Below, one piece after another: positions 22,777 through 33,154 of a DNA stretch of 64,000 nt; positions within the stretch are counted from its first letter, which is position 1, and each line of letters begins with the position of its first letter. The notes beneath the pieces were generated by a model, which saw only the letters and a list, made by a program, of their open reading frames with translations, was not told where the DNA came from and ran no database searches. The DNA is taken from the NCBI GenBank assembly GCA_949361645.1, contig OX442432.1, positions 186,001 to 250,000 of the forward strand. Reading direction: 5' to 3'. The position numbers and the translations under genes were made by a program. Source of the stretch: Spongilla lacustris (taxonomy: Eukaryota; Porifera; Demospongiae; Spongillida; Spongillidae).

Positions 22777-24017
22777 TCATAAGTTTAACTCTTTGCATAC
22801 CTCTTGTTGGTTCTGATACTCTGGCGAATGACCCTCTAATTCAAGTATCCTCATTTCAAGCCTGCGAATTCTCTCAACCATATCACGTGGGGCAAGAGTA
22901 TCTGCACAAAAGCACACACCTCATCTCCTGGCTTCCCCCACACATACCCACACAACTTGCCACTGTAAAGGTTTAGATACTTCTCCAAGTTGCCCACTCG
23001 CTCAGGGAGACCAAGCAACGCAGAAACATGCAACCTTCGGGTTTGAGGTGTGAGGTCTCTCTGTAGGAACTCCAGAGGTGTGGGATGGTTGTTGCTGGGG
23101 CCACCCGAGTTATGTACCCTAATTGCTGTTCAGTGCAGTAATTATAAGGGTAGGGTGGTGTTGGGTATGTCCTCACTCTCAATATGATTTGATGCGGACC
23201 CTCGTTTTACATACAAAGCATCTATCCTAGCACAGGTATTCTCTAATGTGTAGGGTGCAAATTGAGTGTGGGTACATATGCACAAGTGTGTGTGGGTGCA
23301 GATGTGTGCGTATGTGTGTGGGTGCAGATGTGTGCGTATGTGTGTGGGTGCAGATGTGTGCATATGTGTGGGTGCAGATGTGTGCATATGTGTATGTACA
23401 AATGTGTGAGGGTGTACATGTATGTAGGTGCATACGTGCAGATGTGGGCGTGTATGTGCAAATGTGTGTGCAAACATATATGTGGATGGATGTACATGCA
23501 CATGTGAAGAGACAAGGAATGATAATGATAACGATTTTGTCGCTCAGAAATGATGTTTATCTCGTACCAGCATCTGGAGTATGACAGAATTCCATTTGGT
23601 TGTAGATATCCACCTGCTGTCTCTTGTACCCCACGAAAGACTCGATTCTGTGCAACATCTGTAGACCATGCACACATCTGTAGACCATGCACACATCTGT
23701 AGACCATGCACACATCTGTAGACCATGCACACATCTGTAGACCATGCACACATCTGTAGACCATGCACACATCCGTAGACCATGCACACATCCGTAGACC
23801 ATGCACACATCTGTAGACCATGCACACATCTGTAGACCATGCACACATCTGTAGACCATGCACACATCTGTAGACCATGCACACATCGTGGACCTCTCCC
23901 TGGGCTTCTCCACGTTACGCTTACCTCTGCGTATGACGCCGTTATCTGTACAAGGTCTGAGAAGCCTGTCTGCGTGCCCTGCGATACTTTCCACTCCCCG
24001 TCATCACACACAACCAT
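22777..24017 (-). CDS. MBIP: MBIP-like protein, ATAC-complex subunit
   Basis: MBIP (MAP3K12-binding inhibitory protein) belongs to the ATAC histone acetyltransferase complex. Inferred exons on the minus strand: 24017-23925, 23658-23568, 23242-23177, 23125-22952 and 22901-22777, adding to 182 aa in frame. Diagnostic segments are FVGYKRQQVDIYNQMEFC, NTCARIDALYVKRG, VHNSGGP, RVGNLEKYLNLYSG and APRDMVERIRRLEMRILELEG then HSPEY. They follow human MBIP order, including its C-terminal coiled coil. The protein is much shorter than human MBIP at both ends. If gtatgc after 22801 is used as a donor, the C-terminus would differ. The exon 4 donor (22951) is weak and uncertain. Introns 1 and 2 carry tandem repeats. 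Confidence 0.75.
23260..23470. repeat. GT-rich repeat in MBIP intron 2
   Basis: Tandem degenerate units of the type gtgggtgcagatgtgtgcat. Open frames across it (Cys/Val or His/Thr-rich) are artefacts. Confidence 0.8.
23650..23887 (-). repeat. Acceptor-bearing minisatellite in MBIP intron 1
   Basis: Twelve copies of a 19-bp unit (plus strand catctgtagaccatgcaca). On the coding strand each unit carries gtctacag/atg, the sequence of the exon 2 acceptor itself (23659-23658). Two units have C for T in the acceptor region. Confidence 0.9.
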
Positions 24018-24127
24018 TTCTTGAACAACGTCTAAAGTAATGTATTAAATGCAAGCGCGACGCAGCGACCTCATCACCTGTTTCTTCCATGTTTTCAATT
24101 GATTTAATAGGTGCGCTTTAGTTAGAA
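24018..24127. promoter_or_regulatory. Bidirectional promoter, MBIP / SETD3
   Basis: 110 bp between divergent start codons. The location is inferred from geometry only; no motif was assigned. Confidence 0.55.
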
Positions 24128-26593
24128 ATGGGCAAAAAATCCAAGCGGCAGCCAGGTAGTCAGTCGTTAGCACATCCAACTATTTACAACAAGACCATTA
24201 TTAAGATCGTCGACGAACTTTGGAGCAGTACGCAAAATGATACCGAGATGAACGTACTAGAGGTGTTATCGCTCCTTGCATACATACATTACAGAGACCC
24301 ACGGCCACCCACCTCCGTCTACTGTGGCTGCGCAACTGGAGGAGTACGAAGCGATTACAGAACGAGTGAAGCTACTGATAGAAAAGCAAGGTTAGGGAAT
24401 GGCCAGGTGGAGGACAGTACTTAGAGAATACACATGCACAACGTCTTTTCACAGGAGCGCCGCGAGCCCGCTCCTCAAGACAGGAGGGCATTGCTGCATT
24501 TGAACGATGGCTTGATGAGAATGGAGCAGAACACAGCAAGGTAGAGAAGCGCTATTGTTATCCTCGGATTGAGCAGACAGCTATATATGATAACAGGTAG
24601 AACTTGCGGAGTTTCCAGAGACAGGCTACGGGCTTAGAGCTAAAGTCCAGCTGGAGGTACACCTTTTTGTGCCATGTTGAGCTGCCTGAAAGCTGACTGT
24701 GTACAGGAGGCAGAAAAGGTGATGGTCATACCTGACAAGATGATGATGACAACAGAGACTGCATCCCTAACAGAGCTAAGTGAGTCCCATAACGTTTTGA
24801 GACTCCTTTGAGCCTTTTTAGTCCCTTCGTGTATGCCACACACCCTTGGGGCACAATAATTTTGGCTTTACCGTCTGTAGGCAACTTCATATCTAATGAT
24901 AGAGTGCTCCAGCAACTGCCCAATGTGGTCCTATCGCTCCATCTGTTGACAGAAGCGTACAATCAGGATTCATTCTGGAAACCATACATTGGTACACATG
25001 TGTACATGTATGTGTAGGTGTTATATATGTACATCCTTATATTCTATGTAAAAGTTAATAGAATATGTAAAGGTTAATAGAATATGTAAAGGTTAATAGA
25101 ATATGTAAAGGTTAATAGAATATGTAAAGGCTATTAAATATTTTGATCAATCTAGATATCTTGCCTTCTTCATTTACCACACCTCTGTACTTCACTGGAG
25201 ATGACCTTCTGCAGCTACAATCTTCTCCAGTCCTAGGTGGGTGTGAGGGTGTGAGGGTGCTAGGAGTGTGAGGGTGATAGGAGTTGAGGGTGATAGGAGT
25301 GTGAGGGTGCTATGAGGGTGTGAGGGTGCTAGGAGTGTGAGGGTGCTATGAGGGTATGAGGGTGCTAGGTGAGGTACCCTTTCAGCGCTCCTTTTGTTCA
25401 CAGCTGAAAGCTTGGCACAAAAGAGGAACATTCTCAAACTATACACCCATCTACACAGACTTATCAGGGTACAGACCTGCCATTAATTGTGTCTCCTTTG
25501 GCCATATAGTCCTCTCCCTCCCCACCCCACAGGATCAGCAGGCACCTGGCTCTTTGTGTGCTAATGGCTTCTTCTATTTGGACTTCATTTGGGTGGTGTC
25601 CTGCGTAATGTCCCGGCAGAACCAAATACCTTCCAGCAATGGCCGCGCGGCAGCTCTGGCCCTTATCCCACTTTGGGACATGTGCAATCACACTAATGGT
25701 CAGATCACCACGGACTTTGACTTGGAGAACCATGGGTGCATATGTTATGCTGGCAGCAAGATGGAAGCAGGAGGGCAGTTCACCATCTTTTATGGAGCAA
25801 GGCCAAATGCAGACCTGTTGCTACACCAGGGGTTTGTGTACCCAGAAAACAGCCATGACTCCTTAAAGATCAAGTTAGGTACGTATGCAGTAGCTTTTGA
25901 CTCCTTAATAATCAAGTTAGGTATGTACATCTAGTACTTTTAATGTGCCAGGCACTTTGCTGTCATCTTCTTAGGATTGAGTTCTGGGGAGGAGCCAGCC
26001 ACAAAGTCACTGCGTAGCCAGTTGGTGGTGAAGGCTGGACTATCAGTGTGAGTAAAGACTTACACACACACATGCTCATGTGCACACACACAGATAGTTT
26101 TTATCTGCCAATTGTTTCACTGTACAGCTCAGGACATCACTATATTCTGAAGAAGGCAAATCCCTTTGGCCCAGAGCTTATGATGTTCACACGTCTGTTT
26201 ACTGCAGACCACACCCAACTACAGGAGTTTGCAGCCCTTGATGACACAGCTTTGCATTCAAGACTGTCTGCTGAACCTTTGACTAAATCAGATTTGAAGG
26301 TGCTAGATTTTCTAGCTAAAAGGTAGATCATGTGGTCTCAAAAGCACATGGTTCATGTTGCCCCGCCCCCAGGTGCCAGCTGCTTCTGCACTCCTACAAG
26401 ACAACACTGGAGGTAAGTGATGTCCATTTCCGGCAGCTGTTGAGAGTGTCTCCTCTAGGAAGATGCATTGCTGTTAAAAGGTCAGCTCCCTGCGTGCACT
26501 CGTGAGGCAGTGAAGCTAAGGTTGTGTGAGAAAGAGATCCTGCAATATGCTGGTCAATATGCTCTTAGTGCCCAAGAGCTCTGTGTCAACTGA
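24128..26593 (+). CDS. SETD3: SETD3, actin-histidine N-methyltransferase
   Basis: SETD3 methylates actin His73 using S-adenosylmethionine. Thirteen exons were inferred: 24128-24253, 24297-24390, 24455-24540, 24597-24656, 24707-24779, 24881-24991, 25156-25236, 25404-25468, 25533-25878, 25975-26047, 26128-26322, 26373-26412 and 26459-26593. The sum is 1485 nt, 494 aa, with consistent phases (human about 594 aa). Diagnostic parts are MGKKSK at the start, VELAEFPETGYGLRA, SCVMSRQNQIP, LALIPLWDMCNHTNG (SET core) and FTIFYGARPNADLLLHQGF, then the Rubis-subs-bind-like C-terminal helices (KLRLCEKEIL). Relative to human it mainly lacks the acidic C-terminal tail. The first intron would be only 43 nt, so the first junction is the least certain. 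Intron 7 is a GT-rich minisatellite. Confidence 0.92.
25050..25372. repeat. Tandem repeats in SETD3 introns 6 and 7
   Basis: 25050-25135 holds about four to five copies of gttaatagaatatgtaaag. 25237-25372 holds degenerate copies of gtgagggtgctaggagt starting right at the exon 7 donor (ctag/gtgggtgtgaggg), so copies reproduce the junction. Confidence 0.8.
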
Positions 26594-26674
26594 AGGCACT
26601 GCTGTTTTGTACTATGACGCAGCAACAGAGAAATTTTAATATGACACACACATAGTTTTGACGCACAATTTCAG

Positions 26675-27308
26675 TTAGAACCCCAATGACCGGAGCCACG
26701 TATTGACACTGTCCCTGTAGTTCCCATGAAGGGTTATGCTACCAGTAAGTTCGTCCACTCGGGTCATAAGCTTCTTGTCTCCTATGCTTTTTCTAAGCAT
26801 ACGTTCCATCGCCTGTGTAAGACAAACACAACACTCAAGGGGATAAGAGAAGGTAGCCTGAAAACCTACCATTATATCTCCGTCTATCCTACGAATCGTT
26901 GTGAGTACTCTCGTACCACCATTCCTGTAGTCCAAGTATACCGGTAAGTTGCTAAACTTTGACCGCATCACTCTGAACGGTAAGGCTTCCTTACTGCCCG
27001 GTTCAGCTGCTTCAACTGAGGAACGGAACGAAACCAGACATATGTAACACGTGGTACGTGGTCTTCTGAAAAGTCTCACTCGTCACGGGTGTCCATCCGC
27101 TCTGTTTCGTTGGACATGACCTCCGTGTGTGGCCCTGCTGGTTGCACGTGCTGCAGGTTGGCGGGGAGCGTTTGCGTACTTCCGAAACAGCCGCTGCTGC
27201 CTTTGAATAAGCTCGAATCTGTTGACCTAGACGGCTTGCCTGTGCAGAAGTAAGTATATGAAACGTTACAAAACCAATCATTACCTGCAATCTTAGTAAG
27301 CTAAGCAT
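26675..27308 (-). CDS. MRPL49: Mitochondrial ribosomal protein L49 with an N-terminal zinc knuckle
   Basis: Component of the mitoribosomal large subunit. Minus-strand exons: 27308-27285, 27239-27080, 27015-26870, 26812-26675, giving 155 aa (human 166). The L49/Img2 core is clear: SGWTP, ALPFRVMRSKFSNLPVYLDY, RRIDGDIM and DELTGSITLHGNY, ending WLRSLGF. The N-terminus (MLSLLRLQ, ASRLGQQIRAYSKAAAAV) looks like a mitochondrial presequence. Directly upstream of the core is CSTCNQQGHTRRSC, a perfect C-x2-C-x4-H-x4-C zinc knuckle, which human L49 lacks as far as I recall. Introns are 45, 64 and 57 nt; the 45- and 57-nt introns are multiples of three without stops. Its 3' end faces SETD3, 81 bp away. 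Confidence 0.9.
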
Positions 27309-27887
27309 AGTCACGCCGTACGCTTATTAATGTCCTCCAGGCGGGCGTGGCTACATATGATGTCATGTTCAACAAATGAATTAGCGGTATCATAAGCTAT
27401 AAGCGAACGGGAGGAGCAAAATGGAAGGGGCATTTCAAATTTTGTTCTGCATGCTATAGCTAATTTACAATTTCTTGCATTATTGTCAAGACGGTTTTAG
27501 GGGCGCCATAGTCTAGGGAGGGACCTTGCAGTTAAACTTAGATTGCTGTCTGCAATGATATTGCCACTGGCCCAGGTCAATTACAGTGCTGTGATATGAG
27601 CCACAACGACACATGATAGCTGGTCTGGGAAGTGGGAGCAACTTTCAGTAAAGCCAGAACAATGGCTTGCAGTACTGCTTGTACAGTTTCTCCCTACAAA
27701 GTAATGTAAATAACGGTTCTCCCTAGTCCAGTAAACTATGAGAATGGCCGTGCTGACCGTTCCACTTCGCCTATACTTCATCGATCTTTTCCTCTTGCCA
27801 TTGATAATTGAACGTTTCATACGCATGCGCATCCGTTTTCTAATTAAATGTACGATCGAGTAAATATAAATAAGAGAAAAGAAAAAG
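27309..27887. promoter_or_regulatory. Divergent spacer, MRPL49 / PNN
   Basis: 579 bp between start codons, presumably holding both promoters and 5' UTRs. An antisense frame crosses the PNN start but shows no family resemblance. No other feature was seen. Confidence 0.5.
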
Positions 27888-29851
27888 ATGTCCACTGGTG
27901 TCGTGCAGATATTACAGAAATCACTGCGAGAGGCCCAAGAGGGCCTGTCCTCCACCAACTTCAAAATTAGGAAACTAACTGGCAGAGACCCTGATCAATC
28001 AGCGTAAGGATGGACACGTGGCGATATTTGGGTTATTTAACTAGCATTTTTAATGTTGCAGCTCCCGCCCAGGTGCCGCAAAGAAGTTTGGCGCGGGGAA
28101 ATCGAGAGCCTGGTATGACCGTAATGCAGAGAATAGTATATACCAGTAGGCGTCTCCCATATGTAGGAATGATGATCGTGCGGCCAGTGGTCCCCCAGCA
28201 AAGAGACGAGACACATTCGGGGGAAGGTCAAGGTACGATGTGTGCCTGTGTGTCTCCTGGTCGATCACTGTTACACATATCCCCAAGACTTGCTGGACGA
28301 CTTGGACCACTGCCTGGGGACCAGATGGGGAGGGAGAGTGATGGAGAGGGGGAGGAGCCAGGTGACCAGGATACAACTAAGGTCTGGGCTATTGGGTTGT
28401 GTCACACCTCAACGTGACCTGCTGCCTGTTCATTGCACACAGCCAGCAGTGCAGTCCTCTGTTGTTACGGCAACTGCACCACCACGCCCAAAGCAGGACC
28501 CAACGGAAGATAAGCTGAGCAAAAACAGGTGTGTGTGCGTGTGTGTGTGTGTGTGGTATGTGTGTGTCTGTATGTGTGTGTGTGTGTGTGTGGTATGTGT
28601 GTGTCTGTATGTGTGTGTGTGTGTGTGTGGTATGTGTGTGTCTGTATGTGTGTGTGTGTGTGTGTGGTATGTGTGTGTCTGTATGTGTGTGTGTGTGTGT
28701 GTGTGTCTGTATGTGTGTGTGTGGTATGTGTGTACAAGGGACATTGTGACCAGAAGGGAGAAGACTTGCTTTAAACTGAAAGGAAACTTGTATGGTAGTA
28801 CCCCCTACATGTACCTTACAGAGTTGGTCAAATTCTACAAGTCTTCAGTTTAGATTATAGTTCTACACCTATGGGGGGACTGCTGTAGTACCTATGGGCA
28901 CTGCTGTAGTACCTATGGGCACTGCTGTAGTACCTATGGGGACTGCTGTAGTACCTATGGGGACTGCTGTAGTACCTATGGGGACTGCTGTAGTACCTAT
29001 GGGTACTGCTGTAGTACCTATGGGGACTAGTATGTGTATCACATGTATGTCACATGTATATTATCATATGACAGAAACAAGCGTATGTTTGGCTTCATTA
29101 TGGGTACTCTGCAGAAGTTCAAAGAGACAGAGGAAGCTGCCAGGGTGTCTGAAAAGGTAAGACCTGGGGAAGAAGAGTTCAGGGCCTGGGGAAGAGGGCC
29201 TTGGTTTACAAGTCGGTGTGTTTTTCTCAGGTGAGACGTCGTCAGGAGATAGAGGAGAAGTTGCAGCAGGAGCAGGAGGTAGAGAAGGAGGAGTCTCTGC
29301 ACCAGCGTAAGGAGTTGTATGAGCAACGTAAGGCTCAGCTTGTACAGGTGGCTCGGCTGGAGAGTCAAATGGCCACCGTGCAAATGGTATGCTCTCCTCC
29401 TCCCCTCTCCTTACCCTCTCCTTAAGGCATGCTCCTACCTCCACAGTATGCTGAATGGAACTCCCATGATCAGTTGTTATGTAAGTACATAAGGACTAAG
29501 GCCACTCCCCCTGTCTTCTACCTGCCAGCTGAGCACACCCCACAGAGTGCTGCTTTGCTGAACAGCACCAAACAGCAAATAGAGAGTAAGCCCCCTTATC
29601 ATAGAGGGGAACCCCCCTATCATTACACAAATGCACATTGGCTAGGTGAGATGTTGCAACGTCAAAAAGAGGTGGAGCAGCTGCTTCAACAAAACCCGGC
29701 TGGTCAGGAGTTGGAAGGGGGGGAAATGGATGAGAGCATGAGGGAGGAGGGGAAGGGGGAGGAGGGGTTGCAGGTTAATACTACCCTGGGTACAGACAGA
29801 GGTGAGACCAACCATGGGGACGAGAGAGAAACAGATGAAGAATCGGATTAA
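27888..29851 (+). CDS. PNN: Pinin, nuclear mRNA-processing factor, short form
   Basis: Pinin is a nuclear-speckle/EJC-peripheral (PSAP/ASAP) splicing regulator. Exons: 27888-28003, 28062-28112, 28167-28232, 28288-28381, 28443-28528, 29075-29156, 29231-29386, 29447-29851, total 1056 nt, 351 aa. The N-terminal domain has LRKLTGRD-type sequence (FKIRKLTGRDPDQ). A PPAKRRD/SSVV linker follows. The memA/SDK domain is well conserved (NKRMFGFIMGTLQKFKE, VRRRQEIEEKLQQE, YAEWNSHDQLLCKYIRTK). The protein ends with a Glu-rich tail at TAA 29849-29851. The long Ser/Arg-rich C-terminus of vertebrate pinin is absent. Intron 5 (28529-29074) carries GT-rich and 21-bp tandem repeats. Confidence 0.92.
28529..29032. 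repeat. Tandem repeats in PNN intron 5
   Basis: 28529-28735 consists of GT runs punctuated by ggtatgtgtgtgtctgtatg. 28872-29030 has about eight copies of a 21-bp unit containing actgctgtagtacctatgg. Cys/Val and His/Thr frames here are artefacts. Confidence 0.9.
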
Positions 29852-31051
29852 CAATTTCTCGTCTACAATTATGTCACAACCACCATGTTGTAATGGTCAC
29901 CCTTTTGAATATTATATTGAAACCTTCTCATGTGTAGTAGAGCAGAGAATATGACATAGACCGAATGTCGAACGCACCCCTATTAAGGAACACTAAACTC
30001 ATTAAAAAATTTAATCAAAGTTATGGGTTTGCAATGATGGCAAATCAATGAATCTGATTGACCCACTAGTTGCTGGATAAATATCCTCCACGAGCATTTG
30101 GCTAGCTAGGAGTGCAGCATTGTGCTCCTTTGCGACCTCCTGATTTCATTATAGCTTTCATGCGCTCTAATCTTCTAGAGCTGCTTTTCTTTTTCTGCGT
30201 CGCTCTTCTTTCTCAGCTATCTCTCTCCTCTTCATATCCTCAGCAGCCTTAAATTCATCGATCCATTGTGCTGAAGTCATGCACTGAGCTGAACCTTTCA
30301 AACGCTTAAATTGAGTACTTGTAGTAGGGATATAGCGTTGTCCTTTGGATCTAAGCTTTCTCCATCTGAATTATCAGTGGTACTTTCTGAACTTTGAGGA
30401 GAGGTCCATTCAGCATGTTGCACCTACTCAGGAAGTACTGCACATGCAGCCACGTAGATGGAGTGGTACTGAATTACAATTTTAGGCATAACTGCAGATC
30501 TTCTTCGATCTGTTGTCATTGCAGCAGCCTTGAGATCAACCCGCCTCTTCACCTCTTGTGCCACAACATCCTCAATAAAGTTTACAATGGTGTCTTCAGG
30601 AAGAGCATCTACCCCACGTAGTGGAGACAGGCCTGTCGTTTATTGGCCATAATTAGGCAACCAGAGAATAGATGTTTCATTTTTTAGCAAGCAGCACCCG
30701 CCCCCTCCCCTTAGCAAACCCCATGCGGTTGAGAGTTTATGTAACAACCCTTTGATGTGGTTGTTCCTTATTTGGTACCTTTCCCATACATTGAGGTTTT
30801 CAGTACCAGGTTCATAAAACTTTTCCTATGGTTAGTAAAGTTGTAATCTACGTTAAATTCTCTATTCAACAGTGTTTAAATTATCTCTCTAGCATGCATA
30901 GTTTGTCTGCATCAGTAAAGGGAAGTTGGTTGTTCCTTAATAGGTTCCTTTGCTCTAATGTAGCATGGGGGGGTGGGGGGGGGTGTGTGATTCCTACAAG
31001 TGGTAAAAGTCATCTTTTTGAATATTAGTTTCATATGACATTGAAGACACA
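29852..31051. other. Convergent spacer PNN / AHSA1
   Basis: About 1.2 kb without an intact gene. It contains a degenerate transposon-like segment (29979-30944, listed separately) and a G-run at 30966-30983 (ggggggtggggggggg). Confidence 0.6.
29979..30944 (-). mobile_element. Possible degenerate DNA-transposon remnant
   Basis: A 13-bp sequence cctattaaggaac at 29979-29991 recurs inverted at 30932-30944, and a related motif lies near 30760. Between them the minus strand holds two open stretches without a shared frame. One, about 30630-30440, contains LPEDTIVNFIEDVV and QEVKRRVDLKAA. The other, about 30370-30170, contains QFKRLKGSAQ, SAQWIDEFKAAEDMKRR and a Lys/Arg/Glu tail. The second resembles the basic C-terminal tails of DDE-type transposases in composition only. 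The superfamily was not recognised, and this could instead be a decayed host gene. Confidence 0.3.
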
Positions 31052-32804
31052 CTAAAACAGCTGTGCACCATAGCCAAAAGTTGACTTGATGTTCTCAAAT
31101 ATGTGCCTCTTCCAGCCTTCCTTGGTAGCCTCACAGTCTGAGTCCGGAACCTCTGTTTGCAGCAGTGTCAGCTTTGTACCACTGGATTCCTGTTGAAGCT
31201 CAATGCTAACAGTTGAATGGTGTCCTGGAGGGCTCAGTATTTGCAGGGTGGGTGGTAAGAAGAGATGACTACCTACCTTCAGGCCATCCCTTCCTCCTCC
31301 ATCTTTGAACCAACCTGACATCTGTTTGCTGAGGGGTGTGGTGTACTCAATATATGATGGATGAATCCCAAAATCTTACCAGATCAATGAATTCCCCAGA
31401 TATCTCCCCCCCATAGAGGGAGAAGATGCCTCCTCTGTGGGCCTCTACCACTGAAGGTGCACGTGTGAAGGCTTGCACCTTCTGCACCACAATGTTGTTA
31501 TTTGACCAGTTCTGTAGCTCCTCCCCCTTACCTCAACATTTGTAAACACACTGTACAGGTCCTCTGCACTGGCCATGAAATTTTCTGTTAGCGATATCTT
31601 GCTAGTGGGTATAGGACATCCTAGGTCTGAAGCTGCATCATGTATGCCACAATAAGTAACACTCGTTAATAATTTAACTCCCTTAACATTTCTTTGCAGC
31701 TGGGACTCCTGGTGTGAGACTTGAAGACCTTCCTAGTTTTGGCGGGACAACCCCGGGCTCCACCTTACGCTGAGGTAGAATCATGCCCTGTGAGTATTCT
31801 AATGGAGGGGGAAAAAGTGATGTTTTGGAGGAGGATAAACAAACACCCCTACCTCCCCTATCGTAATAAAATCAAGTGCCATTTATCAACATTTCATTTA
31901 ATGAAGTTGAACACAGCATGTGTTTATAAGAGTATGAATACAGAAAGGTTGATCAAGCCCAAGGGGTTAAAGTCATTTAGGCAAAGAAGGGTTACTGTTC
32001 ACTTTACTTGGCAATGAAGCACCCAACATACCTTCTCTGAGTCTCCTCAGGTACTCCTCCAGCTTACTCCTCACTGCAGCTGGGGCCAGCCTAAGCATCA
32101 TCTCCTTCATGGTCTGGGCTTCAGAAGTATCCTCTTTCACTGTCACCAAAACCTGCAGAGCCAAGGGAATAAGCTTGCCCCACCATCCTCCCTGTCAGCA
32201 GTGAGGGCCACTCACATCGACATTATCAAGTGAGTGCTCTTCACTGAGGTTAGGTACATGAATCTCGCCATTCACACTAGCTTCACTCCCCACACATTTG
32301 CCTGCAGTTGATGGACAATGTAAGATTATCACACCCCTCTTCACATCATTTACCTCTCCAGTTCAGTTTGATGTCCCATTCATAGAAGAATATCAGTTTG
32401 CCCTTTCGATTGCTGCACGTGAGCGAGTTAACACCTAGACGCAAGCACGCCCCAGTTCACTCACTTCGCCGATGCTTCACCTTTTATGTCACGTGCTTCG
32501 CTTATCTCACAAGTCCCTTTTTATTGACAACGCCAATGCCAAAGATATTATTTGCTGGAAGCTGATGATTAGGCTAAGCGGTTTTACCTTCAGGGCCCTC
32601 AAACTTTAGTGCAAGGAACAAGTCTTTGATCTTCTCTGTTGACCAGGCGCTTGCATCTCGCTCCGTCCTGCACAGAGGAACATGCAGCTAAAAACACTAA
32701 GGCATAGACGAAGAATATACGGACCAGTGCCAGTTGTTCACATTCTTAGCATCTTCCCTTTCTTCGACTATCCATCTTGGATCACCTTCTCCCCACTTCG
32801 CCAT
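31052..32804 (-). CDS. AHSA1: AHSA1, activator of Hsp90 ATPase
   Basis: Co-chaperone that stimulates the Hsp90 ATPase. The start ATG is at 32804: MAKWGEGDPRWIVEERED, then NVNNWHW and TERDASAWST, almost identical to the animal Aha1 N-terminus. Minus-strand exons begin 32804-32725 and 32667-32588, continue through CSNRKGKLIFFYEWDIKLNW (about 32440-32355), IHVPNLSEEHSLDNVD (about 32310-32230), a helix exon (32164-32052), GMILPQRKV (about 31790) and the C-terminal AHSA1/START-like domain (PTSKISLTENFMASAEDLYS; KVQAFTRAPSVVEAHRGG; GWKRHIFENIKSTFGYG), ending at TAG 31052-31054. Some internal junctions are approximate, especially the GRDGLK to GHHSTVS join near 31270, where a donor at gtagtc is proposed. 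Head-to-head with TRAPPC6B. Confidence 0.92.
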
Positions 32805-33154
32805 TAATGTGTTAATTTTCCAATAAACGCACGCCTACACTGTAAGAAATCGTGTGTTTATCGTATGCTATCTTTATATACTAGCCGGACTTGCGGTTAA
32901 AGTCTCGAATATTCGAGATGTACTAAAATAATAATCTAAAAACTTCACGCTCCATGTAGTCTGGGAACGAGACCATTATCAAGCATTAGATAGGTCAGTC
33001 AGTAAGTTCTTTACTATAATACTGACTCCGGTACCGGTCATGTCTCTCTGACCTGTTTATATCTCTTGCCGTTGCGGTGGTTTAGTTACTAGGTCTGGTG
33101 TACCATCGCGCGTGGTAAACGTGGGGGGAGGGGACGATTACATAATCGCTAAAA
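32805..33154. promoter_or_regulatory. Divergent spacer, AHSA1 / TRAPPC6B
   Basis: 350 bp between start codons. No coding sequence was seen. It presumably contains both promoters, but no core element was identified. Confidence 0.5.

Noticed and set aside
27581..27964. 127-codon antisense frame over the PNN start.
   Set aside because: No family resemblance; it overlaps the well-supported first PNN exon on the other strand.
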